Positions 23,895-32,928 of a stretch of DNA of 36,733 bases are shown piece after piece. A program made the position numbers and the translations under genes. Origin of the DNA: Singulisphaera sp. (GTDB taxonomy: Bacteria > Planctomycetota > Planctomycetia > Isosphaerales > Isosphaeraceae); contig DAIDJG010000385.1 in NCBI GenBank assembly GCA_027451445.1, forward strand, positions 1 through 36,733, read 5' to 3'. Numbering within the stretch: the stretch's first letter is position 1; each line of letters begins with the position of its first letter. The notes beneath the pieces were generated by a model. It did no database searches and was not told the DNA's origin. It was given only the letters and a program-made list of their open reading frames with translations.

Positions 23895-25766
23895 TTACCG
23901 TGTCAGCACTTCGTCTTCGAGACCCGCCGCTTGAGGCGGTGCGGCCATGGGCAATTCGGCCCATCCTGCGATGCGTCTTCCCTGATCGTCGGTCCCAACC
24001 ACCTTGAAGATCAGCGGTCCGGTGCGGGATGCAGCACTAGGAAGTGCGATGGGCCTGGACTGCAATCGGCCTCCCGCGGGAAGCGCTGAGGTGCCGAATC
24101 GAGAGGCGATCCCAAGCATGTCGATCCCTCCGCGCCGGTAGGGCGCGGAGTGAGGATCGACCGCCGGCACGACGGGCTCCCAGGACAGGGATGAGAGCCG
24201 CACGGCGCTCCCACGCCGTTCCGACACCCTCGAGGTGACTTGAACCTCTTGCGAACCGGACGGCTGCCAGTCGACCGAGAGTTCGACTCCCGCCAGATCA
24301 TCGGGCAGTCGAACCGCCGTGACTTGCATCTCCGCTTCGGGAACCCCCGTGATCTGAATCTCAACCGCACCCGTCGTTGCGCCCTCGACCACGACATAGT
24401 GGCTTGTGGTGCCATAAGCCTCCCAGGCGTTAGGCACACCTCCCGGGGTGACACTCACAGGGCGAGGGCCGGCGAGCTCCCAGTCGTCGAACGGAGCACG
24501 GAGGTTGAGCGTGCGGTAGCTGCGATCCAATCGAGGCTCGGGCTCGAGTCCGCTCAGGAACAAGGCGGTGGACCATTCTCGATAGAGCTCCGCAAAGGGC
24601 AGACCGGTCGCCGCCTCGAGGCTCGCGGCCCCTCGGAGATTGGAGTGCAGAAGCGCCGGCAGCAACTGGGGGCCGAACCGGTCCAGACACCAGCGGAGGA
24701 ATAGATACGTGGCTCCGCGATTGCCGTGGCTCCGAAACAGATCGTCGGCGTAGTAGTCTTCCACGACCAGACGGTATCGCTCGGGGTTCGTCAAGAAGGC
24801 GCTCACACGGTAGTCGAGGTTGGACCGCGAGAAGTCGTGCAAGTCCTCGGCAAGGTGGGCCAGGCCTTCATCGAGCCAGTCTTCCTCTTCCACCCCGTGG
24901 GAAGCGAGCCGAGCGGGCGTACTGAAGGCGATGGCGTGCGTGTATTCGTGCGCGAGCACCGTGCGGAGATGTGGTCCGGCGGTGAGCGCCGTGCTCAGGT
25001 ACATCATGTCGCCGTGGTTGCTGTACGGGGCGGCGCATCTCATGTCGAGGTCCGCGCTACGCACAAACCCGTCGACCGCATGCTTTCCGCCCCCCAAGCG
25101 GGTCAGCCAGCTTGTCATAAACACGGTAAAGCGACCGTCGCCGTCTGAGTCGTACGCCATCCCGAGGGATGTCGCGGCCTTGGGAAAAATCTGGTCGTCG
25201 AAAGTGGCTACGAGATCGCGCAGGACGTCCGGTTTCACCACAGGAAGATCGTGATCGTCGACATAAACCTGTATGCGCTCACCAACGGCACGCAGTTCGC
25301 CCCTTAAGGCCTGATAGTTCGATACGCTTGTCACGTCCCCCTCGCGCACGAGCAGATGGAACGTTCGCACGCGAGGCGGCATACGGTCCACCGGGTCGGG
25401 GATTGGGGGAAGTGCCGGAGCTTGAAGTTTGGCCGTGTTTCGTAACGGTTCTGGGACCAATTCCGGCTCGATGGCCTGTGTGGTGGCTCGAGCCGAGAGG
25501 CGCATCGGGAAGGACCTGCCTGATTTCGCCAGGGCCGACACAATTACTAATGTGCGCGACGAGGCCATCGTGGTCGGAAGTGAGAACCGTGCGTTTCCCT
25601 GATGGACCGCGATGGCGCGCGGCTGCCACAAGGGCCACGTCACGTTCTCGATCGCGTGCGGTGTGAGGACCTCGGTGCCCGCCCTGACGCTGGCGAAAAG
25701 CGCCAGGACGACGAGGCTCAGAACGAATAATCCACCGCGTCGTTGGTGAACGCCCTGATCGACCAT
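23895..25766 (-). CDS. Secreted M30-like (gluzincin) zinc metallopeptidase
   Basis: A 623-residue exported protein. The signal peptide is GLFVLSLVVLALFASVRAG, following the basic VDQGVHQRRG start. The zinc site is complete: HEYTH with His273 and His277 as ligands and Glu274 catalytic, and Glu300 in DWLDEGLAHLAED as the third ligand, 26 residues later. This gluzincin spacing and the calcium-loop-like YDSDGDGRFTVFM segment fit the hyicolysin/M30 group. The C-terminal 250 residues are beta-rich and look like adhesive or binding modules. Start ATG 25766 is favoured because the signal peptide begins there; the frame is open 56 codons further upstream with basic, non-secretory sequence. It would degrade extracellular proteins. 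Confidence 0.85.
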   Translation of the reverse strand: MVDQGVHQRRGGLFVLSLVVLALFASVRAGTEVLTPHAIENVTWPLWQPRAIAVHQGNARFSLPTTMASSRTLVIVSALAKSGRSFPMRLSARATTQAIEPELVPEPLRNTAKLQAPALPPIPDPVDRMPPRVRTFHLLVREGDVTSVSNYQALRGELRAVGERIQVYVDDHDLPVVKPDVLRDLVATFDDQIFPKAATSLGMAYDSDGDGRFTVFMTSWLTRLGGGKHAVDGFVRSADLDMRCAAPYSNHGDMMYLSTALTAGPHLRTVLAHEYTHAIAFSTPARLASHGVEEEDWLDEGLAHLAEDLHDFSRSNLDYRVSAFLTNPERYRLVVEDYYADDLFRSHGNRGATYLFLRWCLDRFGPQLLPALLHSNLRGAASLEAATGLPFAELYREWSTALFLSGLEPEPRLDRSYRTLNLRAPFDDWELAGPRPVSVTPGGVPNAWEAYGTTSHYVVVEGATTGAVEIQITGVPEAEMQVTAVRLPDDLAGVELSVDWQPSGSQEVQVTSRVSERRGSAVRLSSLSWEPVVPAVDPHSAPYRRGGIDMLGIASRFGTSALPAGGRLQSRPIALPSAASRTGPLIFKVVGTDDQGRRIAGWAELPMAAPPQAAGLEDEVLTR

Positions 25767-26134
25767 GGACCGCACCAACACGCGAGTTTCCGCGGTTCTC
25801 GACGTCCCCCTCGGGGACCGAATCGGGACCGCCAACAGCCTTTTCGATCGGTCTCGCCGCTTGTCCGGCTTGAATGGTTTGCGCCGGATCTTCGTATTGG
25901 ATAAGGAGATCCTCGATTTACCGCCGAAATACATTCAAGATCGGAGCACGCCAGGGCGCGGCGGTGTGACTTGAAGAAAAACGATCTGTCGCGACGGGCT
26001 TTCGGTGTCTCCGCGGCGAGTCAGCGTTTCGCGATTATTGCCGAGGCGCTTCGTGTCAGTCGCCTTGCCGAGTGCCCGGAGCCACGTCAAACTGGACGTT
26101 TGCGCCCAGGACGAGTCCGCAATCGAGGGACGAC
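25767..26134. other. Divergent intergenic region between the peptidase and MFS genes
   Basis: About 370 bases holding both promoters. A small hairpin GTCCCCCTCGGGGAC is at 25804-25818. Both neighbouring frames extend into this region without a ribosome binding site, so I treat the extensions as leader sequence. I see no RNA gene. Confidence 0.5.
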
Positions 26135-27499
26135 GTGAACGAACCGCAAGGCCCCAACGGAAATGGGGAAACTGTGCCGGCCGACCGCGATCCGGAGTTC
26201 GCGGCGCCCGCGATCAAGCCGGCGGTTCGATACCCCATCGTCCGCGCGCTCGCTTATCGCAACTACCGGCTCTTCATGTCGGGGCAACTCGTCTCGCTGA
26301 TCGGAACCTGGATGCAAGGCGTTGCACAATCCTGGCTTGTCTATCGGCTGACCGGATCGGCGGTGTTACTGGGGTTTGTCGGATTCGCGGGCCAGATTCC
26401 CGTGTTCCTGCTCGCCCCGCTGGGCGGCAGTCTGGCGGATGCCCAGAACCGTCACCGCATCATCGTCGTCACTCAGACAACGGCAATGACGTTGGCCTTC
26501 ATCTTGGCGGGCCTTACGTTGTCCGGGAGCGTCCGGATCTGGCATGTGTTTGTGCTCTCAGCGTGTTTGGGCATTGTCAACGCCTTTGACATCCCGGCGC
26601 GTCAGGCGTTTCTCGTCGACATGGTGGGCAAGGTCGACCTGCTCAACGCGATCGCGCTCAATTCGTCGATGGTCAATGGCGCGCGCATTCTCGGCCCCGC
26701 GGCGGCGGGGCTCGCCTTGTCGATGGTCGGCGAAGGTTGGTGCTTCCTGATCAACGGAGCGAGCTATCTCGCCGTGATCGCCGGGCTGCTCGCCATGCGG
26801 CTCGAACCGCGTGCGCAGACCGGACACCGTGGCTCACCGCTTGCGCATGTGGTTGAAGGATTTGGTTTTGTGGCATGCACGGCGCCGATCCGAGCGCTCT
26901 TGCTGCTGCTGGGCGTGATCAGCATTGCGGGCATGCCGTATTCGACTTTGATGCCGATCATTGCGGACCGCATTCTGCACGCTGGCCCGCGCGGACTCGG
27001 CCTGTTGATGGGGGCGACGGGGGTCGGCGCCTTGTGTGGCGCTTTGACACTCGCGGCTCGGACGGGGATTCGCGGACTCGGACGCTGGGTGGCGATGGCT
27101 GCGGCGGGTTTTGGGACGAGCCTGATCGCGTTCTCGTTCTCGCGCTCGTTCGGACTGTCCGTCGCTTTGCTCGTTCCCGTAGGCTTTGCGATGATGCTGG
27201 GCATGTCGGCTTCGAACACGTTGATTCAGGTTATGGTCCCGGACCGACTGCGAGGGCGGGTGATGGCGGTTTATTCGATGATGTTCATGGGAATGGCCCC
27301 GTTTGGTTCGCTGCTTGCGGGCTTCGTCGCCGAGCGGTTCGGAGCGCCGTCGGCGATCCGCCTCGGCGGAGCCGCGTGCCTCGCCGGCGCTGCTGTGTTT
27401 GCGCTTCGCCTGCCCGCGCTCCGAGCGGAGGGACGCCGACTCATCGATGCGCATGGCGTTGCCGTTGGTGACAACGGCGACGGAAAGGCGTCGCGGTGA
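26135..27499 (+). CDS. Major facilitator superfamily exporter (MFS_3 / EntS-like)
   Basis: A 454-residue membrane transporter of 12 predicted helices. The N-half begins with RNYRLFMSGQLVSLIGTWMQ, an opening characteristic of this MFS subfamily, and has the loop GGSLADAQNRHRIIV after helix 2. The C-half has RLRGRVMAVYSMMFMGMAP, where the R-G-R-V-M segment is a loop typical of EntS-type efflux proteins. Siderophores and drugs are known substrates of the subfamily; this one's substrate is unknown. The start is GTG 26135 with GAGGGA only four bases upstream; an in-frame extension to 26072 has no binding site. It is divergent from the peptidase and has no partner gene in an operon. Confidence 0.88.
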   Translation: MNEPQGPNGNGETVPADRDPEFAAPAIKPAVRYPIVRALAYRNYRLFMSGQLVSLIGTWMQGVAQSWLVYRLTGSAVLLGFVGFAGQIPVFLLAPLGGSLADAQNRHRIIVVTQTTAMTLAFILAGLTLSGSVRIWHVFVLSACLGIVNAFDIPARQAFLVDMVGKVDLLNAIALNSSMVNGARILGPAAAGLALSMVGEGWCFLINGASYLAVIAGLLAMRLEPRAQTGHRGSPLAHVVEGFGFVACTAPIRALLLLLGVISIAGMPYSTLMPIIADRILHAGPRGLGLLMGATGVGALCGALTLAARTGIRGLGRWVAMAAAGFGTSLIAFSFSRSFGLSVALLVPVGFAMMLGMSASNTLIQVMVPDRLRGRVMAVYSMMFMGMAPFGSLLAGFVAERFGAPSAIRLGGAACLAGAAVFALRLPALRAEGRRLIDAHGVAVGDNGDGKASR

Positions 27500-27680
27500 T
27501 TGGTGTTCGGCGTGCTGGACTGGATCTTCAGATGTTACCCACCACCAACGGCTTGCGAGCGGGCGGGGAAGAACGTTCCGATTTGCAGCCTCGCGTGAAC
27601 CGAACCGCGATCGCCGATTACTCTCTGTCTCGTAGGGACAAAAACAAAACCCGATCACACCGAGCTGACCACATTTTCAT

Positions 27681-27700
27681 GCCGGGAACTTGTTCCCGGC
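27681..27700. terminator. Hairpin downstream of the first DUF1501 gene
   Basis: GCCGGGAA (27681-27688) pairs perfectly with TTCCCGGC (27693-27700) around CTTG. It begins 8 bases after the stop of the minus-strand DUF1501 gene and about 180 bases after the plus-strand MFS gene. No T-tract follows on either strand, so it is only a possible terminator. Confidence 0.45.
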
Positions 27701-27707
27701 CAAATGC

Positions 27708-29090
27708 TTAGCTGCGAAAGAGCCTCTGAAGCGGTTGACCCTCCGCCAACCGATACGGGCGGTCGGTAAGGTCACGGATCTCGCTCGCCGGATCGAGGCC
27801 AAACCGCCAGAGCAGCGTGGCGGCGAGATCTCCTGGCGTGACCCCGTCGCGGTCGGGATAGGCGCCGAGCTTGTCGCTCGCACCATGGATGGTTCCCCCC
27901 TGGACGCCTCCACCCGCGAGAATGGTGGTGAAGCAATACGGCCAGTGATCGCGCCCGGCATTCGCGTTGATCTTGGGCGTCCGGCCGAACTCCCCCATGG
28001 CGATCACGAGTGTTGAGTCGAGCATTCCACGCTCCGTCAAATCCTCGATCAACGTCGCAAAGGCCCGGTCGGCCGGAGGTAGCAGGTCGTTCCGGTGTCT
28101 CGGGAAAACGTCTTGGTGCGCGTCCCAGTTTGCGAGCTGGCCGTTGCGCTCGTGATCATAAACGGTGACGAACCGAACTCCTGCCTCGACCAATCTTCGT
28201 GCCAGCAGAACGCTTTGGCCGTGTTTCGTACGCCCGTAGCGATCGCGCAGTTTCGGATCTTCACGATCGAGGTGAAACGCCTGGCGCACGGGTTCAGAGC
28301 GTAGGAGCTGGTAGGCCTTTTGGCTGTAAACGTCGAGCGCCGAGGCCGCATCTTCATGCTCGGCTTTCGGCCAGACCGGGTCTGCGGAGCGGAGGAGCGC
28401 GGCTCTTGAATCGAGCCGATCGAGAGGGAGATCCGCAGGCAAATCCAATTCGTCGAGTCGGAAATCCGGGGTGTTCGGGTCGCGGGTGACCTGAAACGGG
28501 CTGTGCTTCGAGCCCAGGAATCCCGCCACCTGTCCGGGGAGCTGGACCACGTTGTACATCACGTGGGGCAATGCCACGAACGTGGGTACGCCCGGGCGCT
28601 CGCTGAGACGATGGCTGAGGAGCGAGCCAAGACAGGGCGGGTCGTTGCGGTCGTTCCCCAGGAGTTCCAGATCCCCCTTCGCCGGCGAACGCCCGCTCAG
28701 CGTGGCGAACGCGGCGGCATTGTGGTTCGTCATCGGGTGGTGCATGCTGCGGATGATCGCCAGCCGGTCGACCACCTTCGCGGAGTGCGGCTGATGTTCG
28801 CCGATGCGGATTCCGGGTACGTTGGTCGCGATCGACTGGAACTCGCCTCGAACCTCCCTGGGAGCGTCGGGCTTCATATCCCAGGTTTCGAGATGGCTGG
28901 GACCGCCGTAGTAGAAGATGAGAATGCACGAGCGGATCGGCTGCGATCGGCGCGAGAGCGTCTTGACCGCATCCGCGCGCAGCGCATCGGCAAGGCTCAA
29001 ACCAAAACATCCCAGGCCGCCGATACTCAGCCAGCGCCGACGGGTTAAAGACCGTGTTCGATGACCGATGGGCCCGGGTTCAGTGCGCAT
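27708..29090 (-). CDS. DUF1501 protein (planctomycete sulfatase-like fold)
   Basis: A 460-residue DUF1501 member. The N-terminus has a Tat-like signal SLTRRRWLSIGGLG followed by a hydrophobic stretch. Family marks are ILIFYYGGPSHLETWDMKP, IRSMHHPMTNHNAA, GVRFVTVYDHERNG, LVIAMGEFGRTPKINANAGR and DHWPYCFTTILAGGGV. The fold is related to alkaline phosphatase/sulfatase enzymes, but the reaction of DUF1501 proteins is not established. ATG 29090 has GGAG nine bases upstream; the frame is open earlier, but those codons look like leader. It is divergent from the PSCyt1/DUF1549/DUF1553 gene, the family it usually partners. Confidence 0.92.
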   Translation of the reverse strand: MRTEPGPIGHRTRSLTRRRWLSIGGLGCFGLSLADALRADAVKTLSRRSQPIRSCILIFYYGGPSHLETWDMKPDAPREVRGEFQSIATNVPGIRIGEHQPHSAKVVDRLAIIRSMHHPMTNHNAAAFATLSGRSPAKGDLELLGNDRNDPPCLGSLLSHRLSERPGVPTFVALPHVMYNVVQLPGQVAGFLGSKHSPFQVTRDPNTPDFRLDELDLPADLPLDRLDSRAALLRSADPVWPKAEHEDAASALDVYSQKAYQLLRSEPVRQAFHLDREDPKLRDRYGRTKHGQSVLLARRLVEAGVRFVTVYDHERNGQLANWDAHQDVFPRHRNDLLPPADRAFATLIEDLTERGMLDSTLVIAMGEFGRTPKINANAGRDHWPYCFTTILAGGGVQGGTIHGASDKLGAYPDRDGVTPGDLAATLLWRFGLDPASEIRDLTDRPYRLAEGQPLQRLFRS

Positions 29091-29414
29091 AGCGGAATCT
29101 CCGGTGTGTGTCAGGAGCGGTCGCAGAATGAACCCCGCGCGATTGCAATTGTGCCGATTGTACAATACTTGTTCGAAAACGGCTTGCCCAATCCGTTGGT
29201 TTTCCGGGCCTGTCACAGGAAAAACGTGACCGAGCGAATGGCAAAAGACGAGCGGACCGAATAAGATGGAGGTCCGCCTGTGAAGTCGGTGGTGTCGGAA
29301 CTACGACCCCCAACTCGAGTTGGCCATACGGCCTCGAATGCTGTAAGGCCTCTCATCCCCGCCCCCGGTTGGTGTCCCCTTTGCGGACAACGAGTCAAAA
29401 AGAGGTTCTGCGGA
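29091..29414. promoter_or_regulatory. Divergent promoter region with nested palindromes
   Basis: It separates the minus-strand DUF1501 gene from the plus-strand PSCyt1 gene. Two small perfect palindromes, ATTGCAAT (29142-29149) and ATTGTACAAT (29157-29166), lie 7 bases apart near its left end. The second contains TACAAT, which could be a -10 element. They could form a shared operator, but this rests on sequence alone. Confidence 0.4.
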
Positions 29415-32237
29415 ATGCTCAGACCCGTCGCGATTGCAGGGATCGGCGTGCTTCTGATGAGTTTCTGTGCGCACGCAATCGGCGCCGAAGGCAACGCTGA
29501 GGGCCTCGCGTTTTTCGAGGCGAAGATTCGCCCGGTACTCGTGAAAGAGTGCTACGCGTGCCATTCCGCGGAAGCCAAGAAGCTCAAGGGGGGCTTACGG
29601 CTCGACACGCGCGAGTCGGTGCTCAAAGGAGGCGATACCGGGCCGGCCCTGGCGCCGGGGAAGCCGGAGGAGAGTCTGATCCTGGAGGCTCTCCGGCACG
29701 ATGGGCTGGCGATGCCGCCGCGAGGCAAATTGCCGGACGCGGTGGTCGCCAACTTCGAACACTGGATCAAGATGGGAGCGCCCGATCCTCGGGTGGGTAA
29801 AGCGGCTCCCGTGAAGGCGGGGATCGACCTGGATAGTGGGCGGAAGTTCTGGTCGTATCAACCGCCTCGGCGACACACGACGCCGGTGGTCAAGGATCCT
29901 GGGTGGTGTCGCAACGAGATCGACGGATTTGTCCTCGCCAGGCTGGAGGCGCAGGGGTTGCGACCCGTCGGAGATGCCGACAAGATCGCGCTCGCACGCC
30001 GCGTGTCGTACGACCTTATCGGTCTGCCCCTGGCGCCGGGAGAGGTCGATGCGTTTGTCAACGATGATTCGCCGGCGGCTTATGAGCAGCTCGTCGATCG
30101 CTTGCTGGCATCGCCTCAGTTTGGCGAACGTTGGGGCCGGCACTGGCTGGACGTCGCGCGCTTTGGCGAGTCGTTGACGCTACGGGGGCTCATTTTCAAG
30201 GAGGCCTGGCGATACCGCGATTACGTCATCAACGCCTTCAATGCCGATTTGCCGTTCGACCGCTTCGTCCGCGAGCAGATTGCCGGCGACCTGCTGACGG
30301 CGGAGACTGTCGAAGCGCGGCAAGAGCAGATGATCGCGACGACGTTCCTGGCGCTCGGCAACAACAACCTGGAAGAGCAGGACAAAGGGCAGCTCCGGAT
30401 GGACGTCGTGGACGAGCAACTCGACACGATCGGCAAGGCGTTCCTCGCCCAAACGATCGGTTGCGCCCGCTGCCACGACCACAAATTCGACCCTATCCCA
30501 ACGCGCGACTACTATGCGCTCGCAGGAATCCTGCGTAATGCCAAGGCGATGGAGCACGCGAACGTCTCGCAATGGATTGAGCGTCCGTTGCCGCTTCCGA
30601 CGGAACAAGAAGCCCTGTATCAGCGGCACGAGAAAGCCGTGGCCGAACTCGAAGGCCGAATCAAGACGGAACAAACGCGCCTCGCGGCGCTCGGAGTGAA
30701 GCCGGGGAAGGCGAGAGGAGCGATCGCCGCGGGGGATCTTCCCGGGATCGTCGTGGATGACACGCAAGCGAAAAAAGTCGGCCAGTGGCAGGAGTCGCGC
30801 TTTGTGCCGACGTTCGTCGGTAACGGCTACCTCCACGACATGAACACGGGAAAAGGCGAGAAGTCGCTCACGTTTCAGCCGGAATTGCCGGAGGCCGGCG
30901 TTTACGAGGTCCGACTTTCTTACACGGCCGACACGAATCGCGCGAGTGCCGTACCGGTTACGATCCTCAGCGCCGATGGCGAAAAAACCGTATGCGTGAA
31001 CATGCGGACTCCGCCGCCGATCGACGGATGCTTTGTTTCGCTTGGTCGGTTCCGTTTCGAGCGGAGCAACCAGGGCTATGTGCTCGTCTCCAACGAGGGA
31101 ACCGACGGCACCGTGATCGCCGACGCGGTCGTCTTCCTGGCCGCTGAGCCGGTCGGCAAAGTTCCCGCGTCGCCCAAGGCGCGTGACGTCGATGACCAGA
31201 CATTGAAGCGGATGGAAGCGGAGCTCAAAAAACTTCGTGCCAGCGGTCCGAAGCGCCCGATGGTGATGTCTGTGCTCGAGGAGTCACAGATCGGTGACAC
31301 TCGGGTGCACATTCGTGGCAGCGTCCACACGTTGGGCGAAGCCGTCCCTCGCGGTTTTTTGCGGGTCGCGAGCGGTTCGACTCAACCGACGTTGCCGAGC
31401 GGCGAAAGCGGCCGGCGCGAACTCGCGGATTGGCTTGCCGGCCAAGAGAATCCTCTCGCCGCTCGTGTGATCGTCAATCGCGTGTGGCACTGGCTTTTCG
31501 GCGCGGGGCTCGTGCGGACGACCGATAACTTCGGTACGACCGGGGAACTGCCGTCACATCCCGAACTGCTCGACGACCTCGCCGTTCGTTTCGTGGGCGA
31601 GGGTTGGTCGATCAAGACGTTGATTCGCAGGATCGTTCTGTCGCGAACCTATCAACTGAGCACTCAGGATCAATCTCGCGCCCTCGCGGCCGATCCGGAG
31701 AACCGACTGCTCTGGCGCATGAATCATCGTCGGCTCGACGCGGAGTGTCTCCGCGACACGATGCTCGCCGTGAGCGCACAGCTCAAGCAGGAAATGAGCG
31801 GTGCCACCTTTCCGGCTGAGCTGGCCGCTGACTACGGATTCAAGCATTCGGACACCCGGCGCAGCATTTATGCTCCTGTCTTCCGCAACGCACTCCCCGA
31901 GTTTTTGGAAGTCTGCGACATGGCCGATCCCAGTATGGTGGTCGGCCGCCGGAACGTCAGCACCGTGGCTCCGCAGGCACTCTTTTTGATGAATCACCCG
32001 TTCGTCATCGAACAGGCCCGAGCCGCTGCGGCTCGGCTTCTGTCCGAACCCGTCCATGACGATGAGGAGCGAATCGTCCTGGCCTACCGCCGGACGCTCG
32101 GCCGGCCACCCTCGGAGGCTGAGGCGCGGCTCGCGCGGAAATTCCTTGAAGACGGCCGCGGAGAGAGCCTAGAAGCGAATTGGGCACTGATCTTCCAGGC
32201 TTTGTTCGGTTCGATGGATTTCCGCTATTCGTCCTGA
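29415..32237 (+). CDS. PSCyt1-DUF1549-golvesin-like-DUF1553 protein
   Basis: A 940-residue exported protein. After a signal peptide (LRPVAIAGIGVLLMSFCA, cut near IGA-E), residues about 30-120 form the PSCyt1 domain with heme-type Cys46-x-x-Cys49-His50. DUF1549 follows (about 165-385) and carries a second CARCH (Cys350, His354). Residues about 445-580 resemble a golvesin C-terminal-like, carbohydrate-binding module (PEAGVYEVRLSYTADTNRAS, then VSNEGTDGTVIADAVVFL). DUF1553 follows (about 660-930) with VIVNRVWHWLFGAGLV. The family is typical of planctomycetes and thought to act on polysaccharides or in electron transfer, but this is unproven. ATG 29415 has AGAGGT nine bases upstream. It is followed by the SUKH and second DUF1501 genes. 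Confidence 0.93.
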   Translation: MLRPVAIAGIGVLLMSFCAHAIGAEGNAEGLAFFEAKIRPVLVKECYACHSAEAKKLKGGLRLDTRESVLKGGDTGPALAPGKPEESLILEALRHDGLAMPPRGKLPDAVVANFEHWIKMGAPDPRVGKAAPVKAGIDLDSGRKFWSYQPPRRHTTPVVKDPGWCRNEIDGFVLARLEAQGLRPVGDADKIALARRVSYDLIGLPLAPGEVDAFVNDDSPAAYEQLVDRLLASPQFGERWGRHWLDVARFGESLTLRGLIFKEAWRYRDYVINAFNADLPFDRFVREQIAGDLLTAETVEARQEQMIATTFLALGNNNLEEQDKGQLRMDVVDEQLDTIGKAFLAQTIGCARCHDHKFDPIPTRDYYALAGILRNAKAMEHANVSQWIERPLPLPTEQEALYQRHEKAVAELEGRIKTEQTRLAALGVKPGKARGAIAAGDLPGIVVDDTQAKKVGQWQESRFVPTFVGNGYLHDMNTGKGEKSLTFQPELPEAGVYEVRLSYTADTNRASAVPVTILSADGEKTVCVNMRTPPPIDGCFVSLGRFRFERSNQGYVLVSNEGTDGTVIADAVVFLAAEPVGKVPASPKARDVDDQTLKRMEAELKKLRASGPKRPMVMSVLEESQIGDTRVHIRGSVHTLGEAVPRGFLRVASGSTQPTLPSGESGRRELADWLAGQENPLAARVIVNRVWHWLFGAGLVRTTDNFGTTGELPSHPELLDDLAVRFVGEGWSIKTLIRRIVLSRTYQLSTQDQSRALAADPENRLLWRMNHRRLDAECLRDTMLAVSAQLKQEMSGATFPAELAADYGFKHSDTRRSIYAPVFRNALPEFLEVCDMADPSMVVGRRNVSTVAPQALFLMNHPFVIEQARAAAARLLSEPVHDDEERIVLAYRRTLGRPPSEAEARLARKFLEDGRGESLEANWALIFQALFGSMDFRYSS

Positions 32238-32271
32238 ATCTGAGTTCGTCGAGACGGAGGCCTTACGGCTC

Positions 32272-32814
32272 ATGAACAATTCGGTGATCGACAAGCTTGC
32301 CGCCTACGTTCAATCGTTGGACACTGCTCCGACGTTCAACTGCGCGACCGAGAGCGCGATCGAACAGGCCGAACGAGATCTTGGGTTCTCCATTCCGCCG
32401 TTGCTCAGAGCGTGTTATCTCCAAATCGCAAACGGGGGATTCGGCCCCGGTTATGGCCTCGTTGGGGTAGCGGGAGGATATAAATCGGATTACGGAGATC
32501 TTGTCGAAACCTTCCGGGTAGCGAAGGAAGGGGCAGAATACAACGGGGGCGAGTGGCGAACCGGTCTTCTTCCGTTTTGCGAGTTTGGTTGCAACATTTT
32601 TTCGTGTGTGGACTGCAACGACGAAAAGAACGCCGTTTGGACGTCCGAGGAGTGCGAAGTCTGGCCTCAGACTTATGATTTATCGAAGTTTTTCGATCTT
32701 TGGATAGAGGGGGTCGACGTCCTCGGTTATGACAGTGTGGAAAAAGAAACCCGAGAGATCATCAATCCCTTCACGGGAAAGAAAGCGATAATTTCGCGCC
32801 GAAAACGGAGATGA
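32272..32814 (+). CDS. SUKH (SMI1/KNR4) family protein, possible immunity protein
   Basis: A 180-residue protein with the SUKH pattern: ATESAIEQAERDLGFSIPPL, LLRACYLQIANGGFGPGYGL, an LLPFCEFGCNIFSCVDC segment and a tryptophan-containing NAVWTSEECEVW. There is no signal peptide. SUKH proteins often serve as immunity proteins against polymorphic toxins, but many are of unknown role. No toxin is visible nearby. The gene is 34 bases after the PSCyt1 gene stop and 114 bases before the second DUF1501 gene. It lies inside what is usually a two-gene unit. By eye it is richer in A and T than its neighbours, so recent acquisition is possible. GGAGG lies about 15 bases before ATG 32272. Confidence 0.85.
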   Translation: MNNSVIDKLAAYVQSLDTAPTFNCATESAIEQAERDLGFSIPPLLRACYLQIANGGFGPGYGLVGVAGGYKSDYGDLVETFRVAKEGAEYNGGEWRTGLLPFCEFGCNIFSCVDCNDEKNAVWTSEECEVWPQTYDLSKFFDLWIEGVDVLGYDSVEKETREIINPFTGKKAIISRRKRR

Positions 32815-32928
32815 TTTGGATCCGTCGTGCGCTGTCTGACCGATCGCTGAGCAGAACCAGGCTCGCGTTGGAATCACAGTTTCCGCCGATGGCGGCCGTA
32901 TTCTTGGTTGGTTTTTGGGGTGAACGCC

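Noticed and set aside
23844-23903. ACACGGTA / TACCGTGT inverted repeat between the convergent VanZ and peptidase genes
   Set aside because: Eight-base arms are separated by more than 40 bases and overlap the peptidase stop. This is likely coincidence.
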